64,000 nt of DNA from Ignelater luminosus (GCA_011009095.1 VTPC01005892.1:1-64000), one strand, 5' to 3'. Numbered from the stretch's first letter, positions 22,601 through 30,330 are shown. The notes: generated by a model from the sequence alone, not told the origin. Numbers and translations are program-made.

Positions 22601-24861
22601 TCGGAAACGGTGCACTTTAGAGAAGAAAGTTATATGGCAAAGTAAGCTTGAGCCAGGAATCTGCGGTTAAGCCATGTCTAAGCATTTTAGAGACACCCTA
22701 TATATATACCAGAGTAAAATCTGCAAAATCTGCTAATAAAATAACTGAAGGTCAGAACAAGTAATTCTAACATACAACATAAAAACGCAGGTTTGGGAAT
22801 ATTCCGATGTCATGCAAAATACTTGAAAAGAAATTATTTAGAAATAAAAATATTTAATGAATAAATTAATGAACTAAGCTAAAGGTAGTAACAGAAATGC
22901 AATATCAAAATGTTTGGATTAAATTAATAAAAAACGAATTTTCACTCAGTTAAGAAAATATTCAAGGAACATAACAGAACAACTTTTTTAGGATTTCTCG
23001 TGGTTACTTTACGGATTGCATACAAGTTCAATAGTCAACAATAAAATAAAATTTTCTAAAATTCTACGAGTAATATCAAATATAGATAAACGAAATACTA
23101 TATTCCATACCTAACAAAAGACGGAAGAAAAATGTGTAGAATAAGCATTTGTTTTATAAAATGCCAAGTCAGTATTTCCTGTTTTTGTTTCAACACAAAA
23201 TTCCTTGATTTCTGGTTTAATATTATTAAAGGGGGAGTATTTACTGCGAAGACTGAAAAGAAAAGAACGCTATAAACTGGTTCTACCAGCATACCTGCCG
23301 TATACCTGCATACCTACCATAAAACCTAAAAGAGGCTTAAGGTTAAGTCCTTTCTCATAATAATTGTCTGCTGGTCGGTATTTTTGTTGCAAATTAGAAA
23401 TGGTTTTTAAGCAGTTTCTGGTCAGAAATAGACCTTTGAGAATAGATGTTCTTGTTAGCCCTAAGCTTTACAATTTTAAAATGTTATTTTGAAAAAATGC
23501 ATAGAAAAAGAAACTGTACAGCTTAGAGAATTTCTTCCAAAACTTCTTGAACTTTAAAAATATTGTATAAACCTAGATCAGCAAAGAATTAAAAGGAATT
23601 TACAAATTTTGGAAAATAAGACCAAAACATTGCAAGTAACATTTGTTGAATTTCACGTCGATATTTGAAGTGAAACGTGTAGAACTGTTTGAGCGATAAC
23701 TTTTTTTTAATCTAAAAGTCTTAATTTCTAAATTGCAGTATTTATTGTAAGAAATCAACGATTGCACGTACCGTTTACTGTATTGCATTTCTTTCTTCTA
23801 ATTAAAGCATAGGTCCCTATTAGAAAATTCTTGTAATTCCGTTATACCTATGGCAAGTCTCCCTAAATTAGACCCGCGTGTCTGATTCGTTTGCAAAACG
23901 TTTTTATTCAACTTATAATGCTTTGTCAAAAATAACTACCTTTTGTGGTAATCACGTTTGATGCTGTTTGATTCAGAATTGAAAATAAAAAAGGAAATGC
24001 CAGACTTTGTTTCATCACTCCTGTAAGGATGACCTAATCATGTTCCAAGAAAGACACAAAAACAGTGCATAGGCAGCTTACCAGCAGGTCGATATTCCCC
24101 TTCCGGATTGTCATCAGTAATTTCCGTAATCGTTAAAGATTCTTTAAGAAGACCGGTAGTTTTTATACGAATTTTTGGATATTCCGTAGAAGATGGAGAT
24201 TCTGGCGGAGGAGTTGGTTCCGCGCTTGGAATGTCACAGCTGAGGCCATCACTGCCAAGCGGAGAAGTTTCGACATTCGAATGAGATTCTTCAGTAATAG
24301 CCGGCGAATTGCCAAGCACTTCATTAGCATAATTTGGCGAAAAGCTAACGCTAGCAATATCAACCGATTCTTCCACGCCCATGATTTCCTCCTGGATTTC
24401 TTCCGAATTTCCAGTATTCTCGCTACTTGCATCAAAATCTTGCTCGATTTGATTGGTGCAATTCTCTTCCCCCGTATTTAATTCGGAGTTTTCTGCATCC
24501 AGTTGGCCTTCGGCCAAAAAAATCGGGGGTTAACTGGTAACCCGCCGTACTTGTTGGTGAACTAATGATTTCGAATTTATTCTCACTGGTTACCTTGAAA
24601 GTCAGCCTGATTGGTGCTTGTATACGATGTAATAGCACCGACGGCTGTTTTACGTGGTGGAGAAGATGGCTAAGTAAGTAATGTTCGCTGGTGAAGTTCA
24701 CACTACACTCGTAACATCGCAATGAATCTGCATCAGAATTTTCGTCATCATGTTCTGTATGTGAAAAAAGTGTAATCAGTAGAAGTTAAAGAGATGATAA
24801 AATGGTGTTTAAACTTGCCTTCATTACCAATCCGAACGTTACCCCTCACTGGTGTACGCAT
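7210..24861 (-). CDS. Two-C2H2-finger, proline-rich nuclear protein (spliced gene, 8 coding exons)
   Basis: Joined coding exons on the minus strand are 24861-24819, 24754-24551, 24507-24082, 22179-21950, 21891-21608, 11471-10943, 10873-10583 and 7698-7210. All splice phases agree and the sum is 2496 nt, or about 831 residues. A C2H2 finger lies at about residues 28-48 (CYEC, 12 residues, HLLHH). An acidic Ser/Pro-rich region follows, then a possible amphipathic helix (LETLTGLPMQQLAEQVSRL) and a long Pro/Gln/Arg-rich region (about 345-480). A basic KRTPEQVQNLQAKKKR segment looks like a bipartite NLS. A second C2H2 finger (CDLC, 12 residues, H-X4-H) is at about 718-739. The architecture suggests a nuclear DNA- or chromatin-binding cofactor. 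I do not recognise the orthologue and assign no symbol. Large introns hold several transposons, none disrupting an exon. Confidence 0.8.
8492..9491. mobile_element. 1000-bp mariner-type derivative with ~400-bp terminal inverted repeats
   Basis: The element begins CAGTGTGTCC and ends GGACACACTG, flanked by TA on both sides (8490-8491 and 9492-9493), as expected for Tc1/mariner insertion. The arms 8492-8898 and 9078-9491 pair over about 400 bp with scattered mismatches. Such long arms are unusual, since mariner ends are normally around 30 bp. Between them lies a short transposase remnant. The structure suggests a derivative formed by inverted duplication of one end. It is non-autonomous. Confidence 0.75.
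8931..9060 (+). pseudogene. Frameshifted C-terminal transposase fragment inside the long-TIR element
   Basis: The plus strand reads WPARSPDLTPLDFF and then, after a one-base shift, FLWGYVKIHVLNQDFEDEQQ and LLQLVTAAFN. This matches the third catalytic block (SPDLTPLDFFLWG) and following region of Tc1/mariner-type transposases. No other part of the enzyme remains. It shows what class of transposase the 8492-9491 element derives from. Confidence 0.75.
10040..10283. repeat. Short inverted-repeat (MITE-like) element, ~245 bp
   Basis: The left arm, 10040-10078, starts CAATTGAAGCGATCATTGTT and continues AAAAGGG. The right arm, 10243-10283, is its reverse complement with a few differences. Inner parts also pair (AACTGCC..GTAAAGT against GCAGTTTTTTAACTTTAC). 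It is non-coding and lies in the last intron. No target duplication was identified. Confidence 0.55.
10583..10873 (-). CDS. Coding exon 7 of the zinc-finger gene
   Basis: The acceptor (TTATCTTTATAG) lies above 10873 and the donor (AAG followed by GTAAAG) lies below 10583. The exon holds 97 codons in phase 0 at both ends. It encodes a Ser/Thr/Pro-rich segment containing SPKKSDAKVVANILATRGIT, a likely conserved helix, then KPKEKSSSSKES. An intron of only 69 nt separates it from the preceding exon. Confidence 0.82.
10943..11471 (-). CDS. Coding exon 6, Pro/Gln/Arg-rich low-complexity region
   Basis: The acceptor (TTGTTTTAG) is above 11471 and the donor (CAA followed by GTAAGC) is below 10943. 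The exon has 529 nt and starts with one nucleotide completing a split codon. It encodes runs of Pro and Gln (MAPPPPPMSQPQQ), RG/RP-rich repeats (RGPRPRLP) and a basic NLS-like segment ending AKKKR, followed by the acidic-hydrophobic DADCQVIAV, which resembles a SUMO-interaction motif. The same acceptor can be used by two different upstream exons. Confidence 0.82.
11472..12065. other. Intron region between the alternative first exon and exon 6
   Basis: This is AT-rich sequence with no coding signal beyond spurious short frames. A diverged copy of the ACTGGTT..ATCATCGTCAG motif seen in the fold-back elements lies at about 11717-11747. Confidence 0.5.
12066..12133 (-). CDS. Alternative first coding exon (MSDTDDYHLV..)
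   Basis: On the minus strand an ATG at 12133 opens MSDTDDYHLVIVVGKTEEE and ends at a donor (GAAAG followed by GTACAG). The exon is 68 nt and leaves two bases over, exactly the phase needed by the acceptor at 11471. The junction makes an Arg codon and continues into PNPMYYPPTP. The resulting isoform would have 458 residues and keep only the C-terminal finger. The upstream sequence is locally GC-rich with E2F-like sites, consistent with an internal promoter. The exon is short, so transcript support would be decisive. Confidence 0.6.
12340..12385 (-). promoter_or_regulatory. CpG-rich putative promoter of the short isoform, paired E2F-like sites
   Basis: About 210-250 nt upstream of the ATG at 12133 is a local CpG-rich patch, ACGCGCGCCATT followed by TTTTGGCGCGG. 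The two form an inverted pair (GCGCGCCA and TGGCGCG) that fits the E2F core TTTSSCGC on opposite strands. CpG density here is far above the surroundings. No TATA box is obvious. Confidence 0.4.
12397..12530. repeat. Near-perfect hairpin, ~50-bp arms
   Basis: The arm at 12409-12448 (GTTCAAGAGCAGTTAGCAGG onward to GTCAATGAAA) pairs with 12479-12518 with about four mismatches across a 30-bp loop. Weaker pairing extends to 12397 and 12530. It is probably a tiny MITE. It sits just upstream of the putative short-isoform promoter. Confidence 0.7.
12541..13739. other. No gene seen
   Basis: This is AT-rich intronic DNA of the zinc-finger gene. A small hairpin (CAGCG, TAGA, CGCTG) lies near 12990. No protein or RNA gene is supportable. 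Confidence 0.4.
13740..14400 (+). mobile_element. Relic of a DDE (IS630/Tc1-type) transposase, C-terminal half
   Basis: From 13835 the frame reads INQLIPALAKSQKKCVVIMD and then NAPCHSVQIDKPSTSSK, the second catalytic Asp block of the insect 'DDE_3-like' proteins. It continues MREWLFNHNVKIGGKFSKTE and LWELIKPW. After a frameshift near 14040 come MVMRFLACHHIIVNITQMKW and a C-terminal tail to 14217, with more out-of-frame sequence to about 14390, including an acidic ESETESGGGDNEDSNSSDD-like tail. In this family the third block is NPIEL; here it reads NITQM, so the catalytic Glu is lost. The N-terminal half is not recognisable. Inactive. Confidence 0.7.
15300..15563 (+). promoter_or_regulatory. 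Locally GC-rich putative promoter upstream of the THAP-like exon
   Basis: This segment is markedly richer in CpG and GC than its surroundings. It holds a CRE-like TGACGTCA (about 15310) and a reverse CCAAT box in CTGATTGGCT (about 15425). It directly precedes the ATG of the THAP-like exon. No TATA box at the usual spacing is visible. The call rests on composition and motif positions only. Confidence 0.35.
15564..15628 (+). CDS. Probable first exon of a THAP-type zinc-finger protein
   Basis: An ATG at 15564 opens MVKECYMCKRIFEKASTRSY followed by H and a split codon TT, then a consensus donor GTAAGC. THAP domains begin M-x-x-x-C-x2-C and continue to a Ser-x-His-x-Phe-Pro element; both the C-x2-C pair and SYH are present, and the split TT codon could become Phe after splicing. 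The promoter-like segment upstream supports a start exon. I could not find the next exon, which should supply Phe-Pro and the distal C-x2-H ligands. It may be a host gene nested in the intron of the opposite-strand zinc-finger gene, or a fragment of a P-element-like transposase. A chance match remains possible. Confidence 0.45.
15935..16422. mobile_element. MITE, 488 bp, with ends AGGTTTGTTC
   Basis: The left end AGGTTTGTTCATTTGTTGCAC and following GCACTTTTTATA pair with the right end (16350-16422), whose reverse complement reads AGGTTTGTTCGTTTGATTGC and continues ACTTTTTATA. Direct flanking copies of CAT (15932-15934 and 16423-16425) are a possible 3-bp target duplication. No protein is encoded. 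A more diverged relative may span about 16793-17210, where similar TTTGTTYATTAGT ends face each other. Confidence 0.55.
16423..18593. other. Intronic DNA with dispersed-repeat fragments, no gene
   Basis: Apart from a possible second MITE (about 16793-17210) and a repeat fragment at 17345-17420, I see no supportable feature. The short frames here lack family similarity. Confidence 0.4.
17345..17420. repeat. Dispersed repeat fragment, copy of 58806-58880
   Basis: The phrase ATTCTAAAGCCAGCATCACG, followed by TATGACCAGTTTT, ATCAAAGA and CTGGAGTAGT, recurs near 58806-58880 with scattered changes. Two copies 41 kb apart indicate a dispersed family of unknown type. Confidence 0.6.
18594..20715 (-). 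mobile_element. Decayed hAT element, ZMYM1-like transposase pseudogene
   Basis: Minus-strand frames join in order across about 2.1 kb: 20715-20410 (NAISELLKKSFSTYSLEQK, then RPLPDLD, the N terminus), 20408-19890 (GALELALRGHNECDESENKG and IAVIASDETTDVS), 19893-19699 (LIAQSYDGASIMSG), 19691-19374, 19377-18943 and 18914-18594 (TTPMSTSESERCFSTLKRMK, the hAT dimerisation domain). The D-D-E residues are still readable (SDET, SYDG, SESER), but at least five frameshifts or stops interrupt the frame. It is a diverged relative of the element at 39.8-41.9 kb. Terminal inverted repeats were not identified. It lies inside the 10-kb intron of the zinc-finger gene, in the same orientation. Confidence 0.88.
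20716..21607. other. 5-prime flank of the hAT relic and intron
   Basis: The region from 20716 to about 20900 is more GC-rich and is probably the 5-prime non-coding end of the hAT element. The remainder is AT-rich intron. On the minus strand AATAAA occurs just below the exon end at 21608, so an alternative polyadenylated transcript ending here is conceivable: the codon after the exon's last Gln would be TAA. Confidence 0.4.
21608..21891 (-). CDS. Coding exon 5, helix plus Pro/His/Gln-rich segment
   Basis: The acceptor (AACTTACAG) is above 21891 and the donor (CCA followed by GTAAGT) is below 21608. The exon has 284 nt, starts in phase 0 and leaves two bases. It encodes a Ser/Thr-rich stretch, a Leu-patterned helix (LPMQQLAEQVSRL) and PPPQPHGYQHPPMYPQHPP. 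Joining to 11471 makes Gln and continues YQYQPNPMYYPPTPNYPP without a break in composition, which supports the 10-kb intron. Confidence 0.82.
21950..22179 (-). CDS. Coding exon 4
   Basis: The acceptor (TTTTTTTGCAG) is above 22179 and the donor (TTG followed by GTAATT) is below 21950. The exon has 230 nt: two bases complete a Glu codon from the previous exon, then 76 codons follow. It encodes VVDISNSTDPNTDTTNFWNT, then an Asp/Asn-rich segment ending LDRLDDRNRTAL. It is acidic and probably disordered. Only 58 nt separate it from exon 5. It is too short and offset to appear as a long ATG frame. Confidence 0.78.
22180..24081. other. Intron between exons 3 and 4, with repeat fragments
   Basis: This is a 1.9-kb AT-rich intron. 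It holds a 20-bp perfect palindrome at 22513-22532 and a dispersed-repeat fragment at 22585-22705. No other gene is visible. Confidence 0.6.
22513..22705. repeat. Palindrome AAACGAATTCGAATTCGTTT and adjoining dispersed repeat
   Basis: Positions 22513-22532 are a perfect 20-bp palindrome. It is followed by CGCCTGTATCTCGGAAACGG..GCACTTTAGAGAAGAAAGTTATAT and ends GACACCCTATATATAT. A relative of this text lies at 33085-33180 (CTATATCTCGCAAACGGTGAACTT to GGACATCCTGTATA). The shared phrases mark a dispersed insect repeat whose ends look like CAGGGTGTC-type termini. Confidence 0.55.
24082..24507 (-). CDS. Coding exon 3, acidic Ser/Pro-rich region
   Basis: The donor (CTGCTG followed by GTAAGC) is below 24082. 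The exon encodes QLDAENSELNTGEENC onward, a Glu/Ser-rich stretch, TPPPESPSSTEYPKIRIKTT and ITEITDDNPEGEYRPA, and leaves one base for the next Glu codon. Its upstream boundary is uncertain. I place an acceptor at 24508-24509 (CCGAAG), making a 43-nt intron that restores the frame. The alternative is that the T7 run at about 24516-24522 is one base too long and exons 2 and 3 are one exon. Confidence 0.75.
24551..24754 (-). CDS. Coding exon 2, N-terminal C2H2 zinc finger
   Basis: The acceptor (TCACATACAG) is above 24754. Two bases complete a Glu codon, followed by HDDENSDADSLRCYECSVNF and the zinc-finger end SHLLHH, a canonical C-X2-C-X12-H-X3-H finger. IRLTFKV and FEIISSPTS follow. The donor at 24550-24549 (CAACAA followed by GTACGG) is the one that gives an open join to exon 3, though the consensus is weak and the intron very short. 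Confidence 0.78.
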
Positions 24862-24869
24862 GGTGAGTC
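24819..24869 (-). CDS. Exon 1 with start codon, GC donor
   Basis: An ATG at 24861 in the context ACTCACCATGC opens MRTPVRGNVRIGNE and leaves one base. The downstream boundary reads GAAG followed by GCAAGT, a classic GC-AG donor; it joins in phase to the acceptor above 24754 and makes Glu. A GT donor four bases on would break the frame. Above 24869 is TTTTTTTATAG, a good acceptor, so this is not the first transcribed exon: a 5-prime UTR exon must lie further up, possibly beyond 25 kb. Bases 24869-24862 would be 5-prime UTR. Confidence 0.68.
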
Positions 24870-26428
24870 CTATAAAAAAAGAAAAAAAATTAAAAATTAG
24901 TATAACCACTCTTTTATTGGTTTTATCACAAGAAAATCACTTTGTAACCGGTATTGTTTAGAAAAATTGTGATTAAGAAATTAATTATAAATAATAACAT
25001 TAACATTATTAGTAGACTGCATACTATACTGGAACATATTGTAGTTTTTCAAGTATTTTTTTAGAGATACACAGAAAGGTAAAACATTAATTTTGTTTTG
25101 AAACCTCCTGAGAAACCTTAAAAGCGCCAACAAATGATATACAATGTAACTGCCAGGTAAGTAGCACAACTAGCCAACCATTCCTAGCAGCTGGTTGATG
25201 CAAAGCAACAAAGTAGATTTATAAATTGGAACCTCAAAGACAAAGAGAAGAGCAAGACAGTGACATTGACTAGTAGAAAGGAAAACCGGAAAGGGGGATT
25301 TGATCCAAGCTAAAACCAGTCCTTTTGAAAATATTTATTAAACAAATAAAAATCATCATGAATCAACCAAAAATTAATTAAACAAACATTTCTCTCGGAT
25401 AGATTCTTGAAATTTATTGAAGTCAATCCGCATGTTGCTAAGTGGGTAATAAATTTAAAACTAAAAAATATAAAAAAGATATTTCATGAGGTTGTTATAA
25501 TAAAGAAATAGAAGATGCTCTTAAGATGCATTTCTTGGAATAGTCAGTCATTTGGGATATCTATATCTGAACGAACGTCGTGCCAGTTGGATTTTATCAT
25601 TCTTATTTTCTTTGTAACCTGTCGAGGTAAGTTCATGGCCACAGGGGATTGTAGCTTCACAAAGGCCAAAATGGAAGGAAGATTTTATTAGTGGCTGAGT
25701 TACTAGCTTTTACAAGTTGAATGCAATACGTACTTACACACTCTTTACATCGCCTAAAAGTCGAATTATTTAATATAATTGAAATAAAATAAAATTTTAA
25801 AACTGGGATTTTTAAATAAAAACAAAATAGATAAGATGATAAAAGCAACTTAACTGCACAAAACTTGATTCGATGGTTTATAAATATTTTTAAATTTCTA
25901 GAATGTTACTTCTGATGTAATATAAAAGTTGTCGCACAAAAAAAACAAATAAAATTTTCCTAAAAAGATTGACAAACAGGAAACAAATGAAGATAGTTTT
26001 GCTTATATGATTAGATTAATTTCGTGGTCCTATTCTACATATCTAAGTAAGATTTCGTTGTATTGTAATCTCGTCATAGGGAAAAATCTTTTTTAAATTA
26101 GACTAAAAATGTTTAGGAAAAGCGAAAGCAAGGTTGGGATAATTTAATTATTCGTGAATTTTATTCAATCTTTATCATTTCATCTTATTGAGTTTACAAC
26201 GATTTTCAACATCATCTTCATTTTTCGATGTTTATTATTTAGACAGTATTATTGCTTTATCGGTGACAATTACAACCTACAACTAACAATAAGGAGAAAT
26301 AATGAATATTGAGTAATATTTCAAATATTGGCTAAAAGGTTGTTGAACTTTTCTAGATATCAAGGTAATCAACCAATTTCAAACAGCAGAACTTTTTAAC
26401 AAGTAAGATGCAATTTTGCGGTAGTTAC
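24870..26428. other. Upstream region or first intron of the zinc-finger gene
   Basis: No coding sequence was recognised. A 5-prime UTR exon of the minus-strand gene is expected in or beyond this region but cannot be placed. A CAACGATTTTCAACATCATCTTCA-type motif occurs at 26198-26227. Confidence 0.4.
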
Positions 26429-26461
26429 TAAAGGGTTTTCCAATAAGAGGTGTTATTTTGA
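26429..26461 (+). repeat. Left TIR and TA duplication of the DD41D element
   Basis: TA at 26429-26430 is followed by 31 bp identical to the complement of the right end. These are the expected transposase binding and cleavage sites. Confidence 0.93.
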
Positions 26462-27735
26462 ATAGCCCGCTATTTCGGTAGATGTCACTTTTGAAGCTAT
26501 CATTTTTTGACATTTGACAAGTAGAAACTACGCCATTAATAAATATGGAACGATACACGCTTCAACAACGCATTGAAATTATTAAAATTCACTATAAAAA
26601 TGGTGAAAATTTGGCAGAGACGGTTCGTAAAACTCGAACATTTTTGGGTCACCGTGAAGCACCTTGTCGGACCGCAATACAGAAATTGGTGAAAAAATTC
26701 GAGCTCTTGGGACAAGTTAGTGATGTGAAGAATAAAACCCGTGCACGTCGCTCAAGAACAGCCGAGAATATTGCTGTTGTAGCCGAAAGTGTTAAAGAAA
26801 ACCCAGGTTTGTCCATTCCTCGTCGTTCTTTGGAATTAGCCATTCCACAAACGTCATTACACCGTATTTTGCATAAAGATTTGGGTCTTAAGGCTTATAA
26901 AGTCCAGTTAACACAAGAACTCAAGCCGGCCGATCATCAACAACGTCGTGTCTTTGCTGATTGGGTCGTTGAAATGCATGAAAATGATCCAGAATTCCAT
27001 CGAAAAATCATCTTGAGTGATGAGGCCCATTTCCACCTCGGTGGCTTCGTCAACAAGCAAAATTGTCGGATCTGGGGCTCAGAAAATCCAAGAGTTATTG
27101 TTGAAAAGTCTCTCTATCCTCAACGTGTGACTGTTTGGTGCGGTTTATGGTCCGGCGGAGTCATTGGACCTTACTTTTTCGAAAATGAGGCTGGAGCAAC
27201 AGTTACGGTGACTGGATTGCGCTATCGAGAGATGATTAACGATTTTTTATGGCCGGAATTGGATGGTATTGATCTGGACAACGTTTACTTTCAACAAGAC
27301 GGCGCTACGTGCCACACAAGCAACGAAACCATTGATCTTTTACGGAAAAAGTTTCCGGACCGTGTTATCTCTCGAAGAGGTGATCACAATTGGCCACCGA
27401 GATCTTGTGATTTAACACCTTGCGACTTCTTTCTTTGGGGCCACGTGAAAGAGAAGGTCTACGCCAACAGCCCAGCGTCGATTCAAGACCTCAAAGATGG
27501 AATTCGTGAGGCTATCGAGGACATAGGGCAGCCACTTTGCGATTTGGTTATGGAAAATTTCATGAAAAGGATATTGTCCTGTAAGCGTGGTCGTGGTGGT
27601 CATTTGCCTGATGTTATTTTCCACTATTAACGGCATACCTTCCTCTTTATAATGAAATAAACATCCGATCATTTATATTAAAAAATGGCACTTTTCTTTG
27701 AATATCAAAATAACACCTCTTATTGGAAAACCCTT
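26431..27735 (+). mobile_element. Complete DD41D (rosa/VISITOR-like) mariner-family transposon
   Basis: The element is 1305 bp long and bounded by TA on both sides (26429-26430 and 27736-27737), the Tc1/mariner target duplication. The terminal inverted repeats are identical over 31 bp, from AAGGGTTTTCCAATAAGAGG on the left to its complement on the right. A single uninterrupted transposase gene fills the middle, and an AATAAA lies downstream of its stop. Identical ends plus an open frame imply recent insertion. It lies upstream of the zinc-finger gene's first coding exon, possibly in its first intron. Confidence 0.93.
26545..27630 (+). CDS. DD41D mariner-family transposase, intact, 361 aa
   Basis: The enzyme cuts and pastes its own element in the nucleus by binding the TIRs and cutting with a D-D-D active site. 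Residues about 2-55 form a helix-turn-helix of the DUF4817 type (MERYTLQQRIEIIKIHYKNG). The catalytic blocks are ILSDEAHFHL (first Asp), YFQQDGATCHTS (second Asp) and SCDLTPCDFFLWG (third Asp). Counting from the second to the third gives 41 intervening residues, which defines the DD41D group that includes the rosa elements of fruit flies. There is no internal stop or frameshift and all three Asp are present, so activity is plausible. The ATG at 26545 is the first in frame and starts the HTH. The length is typical for the superfamily (about 340-370). Confidence 0.95.
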   Translation: MERYTLQQRIEIIKIHYKNGENLAETVRKTRTFLGHREAPCRTAIQKLVKKFELLGQVSDVKNKTRARRSRTAENIAVVAESVKENPGLSIPRRSLELAIPQTSLHRILHKDLGLKAYKVQLTQELKPADHQQRRVFADWVVEMHENDPEFHRKIILSDEAHFHLGGFVNKQNCRIWGSENPRVIVEKSLYPQRVTVWCGLWSGGVIGPYFFENEAGATVTVTGLRYREMINDFLWPELDGIDLDNVYFQQDGATCHTSNETIDLLRKKFPDRVISRRGDHNWPPRSCDLTPCDFFLWGHVKEKVYANSPASIQDLKDGIREAIEDIGQPLCDLVMENFMKRILSCKRGRGGHLPDVIFHY

Positions 27736-27737
27736 TA
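27705..27737 (-). repeat. Right TIR and TA duplication of the DD41D element
   Basis: The 31 bp ending at 27735 are the exact reverse complement of the left end, and TA follows at 27736-27737. Confidence 0.93.
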
Positions 27738-30330
27738 TTATGATAGTAAAGTGGTGCAAGTCAAACTTCACGACGAGATACTACTTGTTCGGAAATAGTT
27801 CTTGTTTATATTTGCGAAATAAGTTTCAAGGTGTCGTTACAGTCATAAACCCTTACCCCAAAATATTGGTTGAGTGTTTGTTTTTTTTTGTTCAGTAATG
27901 GTTTTTCTTCAAGAACAATATTTTAGCAAGTGTACCATAAACACTTGCAATGATTGCTTTCAACTATAGTCCAGAACACGGGGTTTATTCAGTCAAATTG
28001 TATATGGACCATTTAGTTGTGGAACACGCATGTAACAATCAAATAAAAAATCCCCCAAACATAAAATTCATTAGTACGTATCAAAAATCAAATCCTTTAC
28101 TACATAGAACAAGACAAAAACCATAGTAAAGTAGTCTTCGGTTAAAGAGATAATAAGATGAAAATCAAGAAATCTGTATCATAGTTGATGTGTGGTTTTA
28201 CGGCTTTTGAAAAATAAATATGATCACCGATCAGCAAACTAACTGAGGAATGTTTGGAGCGGCAAAGATCAAATACCAATTAGGGTCTGATCCTATTGAA
28301 GATTCTGGGATCAAAGACACCACTCACCTTTTGGTCACTTCGAAAATATTTATCGAAACCATTGAGGGGGTCAGTGAATATTGTTTTTCTGTATGGTACC
28401 GGTTTCGAATATGGGAAAAAGAAAAAGAAAAGAATATTGTGTCATGACCAACTGTACTTTTGCTAAAGGCAATATAATTTTGTTATTGGAGATTGTCAAA
28501 GAGCCCTCCTCCTTTTCATGGCCTACTTATGTACCTTATTTATCTGTTGAAATTATTTGAGGTCTATTTACAAGAAAAAGATATTCAGAAGTTATGGCCG
28601 TCATTTCAAAGCAGTATCATGTTTGGATAGGAAAATCAAGAAGAACCAAACAAAGGCAGACGATCTGTCTTGTATTGCCTTGTATAGTTCCAAATCTTCA
28701 AGAATGTATTCAAAACAATAAATAAATGGCAGACTGTTATATGTTTCGGTATACAAAATGCCAAGTCTTACAGAAGAACACAAAGGAATAGCATAGTGTT
28801 TTGACATTTGCTCTCATCTGTTATACAGGGTGTTCAAAAACTCGAGTCTAACACAAATTTCAGTATAATGTATAAAATATTTTGATATGGCAATCATGCA
28901 TAGAATAGAATATATGCTGGTCATTGTTTTTCCGTTGTAGATAATAATATGCCTCATCATTTGCAATTAATTGCGGGTCCTGTAGTCACGTGTTCAAGTC
29001 GCATAGATCTTTGTTTTTTTATAGATTGTTGCTGGACCTTTCCTTTTAATGTATTACAAATATTATTTTGCAAAACCGTTTACTTTGGATACGCTTTTAA
29101 CTAACTAACTTGTTTAGTCTAATAATTTTCACACCTCTGTATATAAACATCAATTCCGACGCAACAACTTATACCTAACCTCAAATACAAGCGGAAGCAA
29201 AACACGAAGCTGCTTTTTAAAATACCAGTAGCAAACGCTACAGTGATGAGTGCTGCCCAAGTCCAGAAAATCTGTGATCCAAATGCCTTTCGTAGATTAT
29301 TCAATTACTCTTCGTCCCACGTAGGTACCGAAACTTTTTTATTTTCCAGTCTAAATCTTTTTCATTTCTCAAATTACGATAAGATTGTTATTCTACTGCT
29401 TAAGTGAACTTTTATTGTTCGGAACCTCGTGTCATTCATTTTCTTGTACTACATTTTTAGATAAGCTTAGGAAATTTCCTGTTGAAACGGGAACAGTGTG
29501 ATAAGGTAAAACGAAAAGTGGATTTCCGATACCCTACATGTATATGACAAATAACATAGTGCAGTATTAAATTATACTATTTTCAGCACCCTGTATTCAT
29601 GGTAATTCATTACGATTATAAAATTTTTAAATAATCATTTTTTTATGTTTTCATTTTACTTTGCGATAAGAAGAACGATTTTAAAGTTTTTGGTGTAATC
29701 AGATGCGAAAAATATTCCCTTTCGCTAGTATTACAATTTCTGTAAGTTAAAGTGAGCAGCAAGAATCGTCGAAAACTTGGATTTCAATGCTATTTCCCTA
29801 TGTTCCGCTGTAAAAGTTGACACCCTATAGACTTCATTAAGAAGTACTCGAAATAAATAAAAAATATTTTGCTATCTTGCTTGCCACAGTTAAGCCAGTT
29901 TCACGTGCAGTACTGAATATTATAAATAATGCTTTCTCACTTGTCACTTTGACGTTGTTTAGTGTCCATAAATTAATTATCAAATCACTTCAAGTTACAA
30001 AAATTAAAGACAACGTAAGAAAATTAAAAATTAATTAAAATGAAAGATTAATACGTTCGCGGACCCTTGCCCAGTATGGTGGGCTCGTAGAATCACACTA
30101 GTTTTAACAGCGTTTTTCAGAGTTAAGATTATAAAAATCCCATGTGCAGGAACAATTTACAATCGGTTCTGTTTTCCTGCGACAGTAGATGCATACAGAA
30201 CGTGCTAAAACACGTGCAACATTCGACAGTATTTACCGCTTTGCTTGAATAACATCCTTAGATCTTGGACGGTATATCACGTCATGTCCCACAATGTCCG
30301 ACGGCATATGCCGCTTTGACAACAAACGTG
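27738..30330. other. No gene seen; single transposon-end-like repeat at 28822
   Basis: This is AT-rich DNA. At 28822-28860 TTATACAGGGTGTTCAAAAA marks one end of a common insect dispersed repeat, without a matching partner nearby. Short frames such as 29304-29119 have no family similarity. Confidence 0.4.

Noticed and set aside
24163-24435. Minus-strand 90-codon frame and overlapping plus-strand frame at 24281-24481
   Set aside because: Both overlap exon 3 in other frames. Exon 3's own frame joins in phase to its neighbours.
28822-28860. Complete transposon starting CAGGGTGTTCAAAAA
   Set aside because: Only one end is visible and no inverted partner was found within several kilobases.
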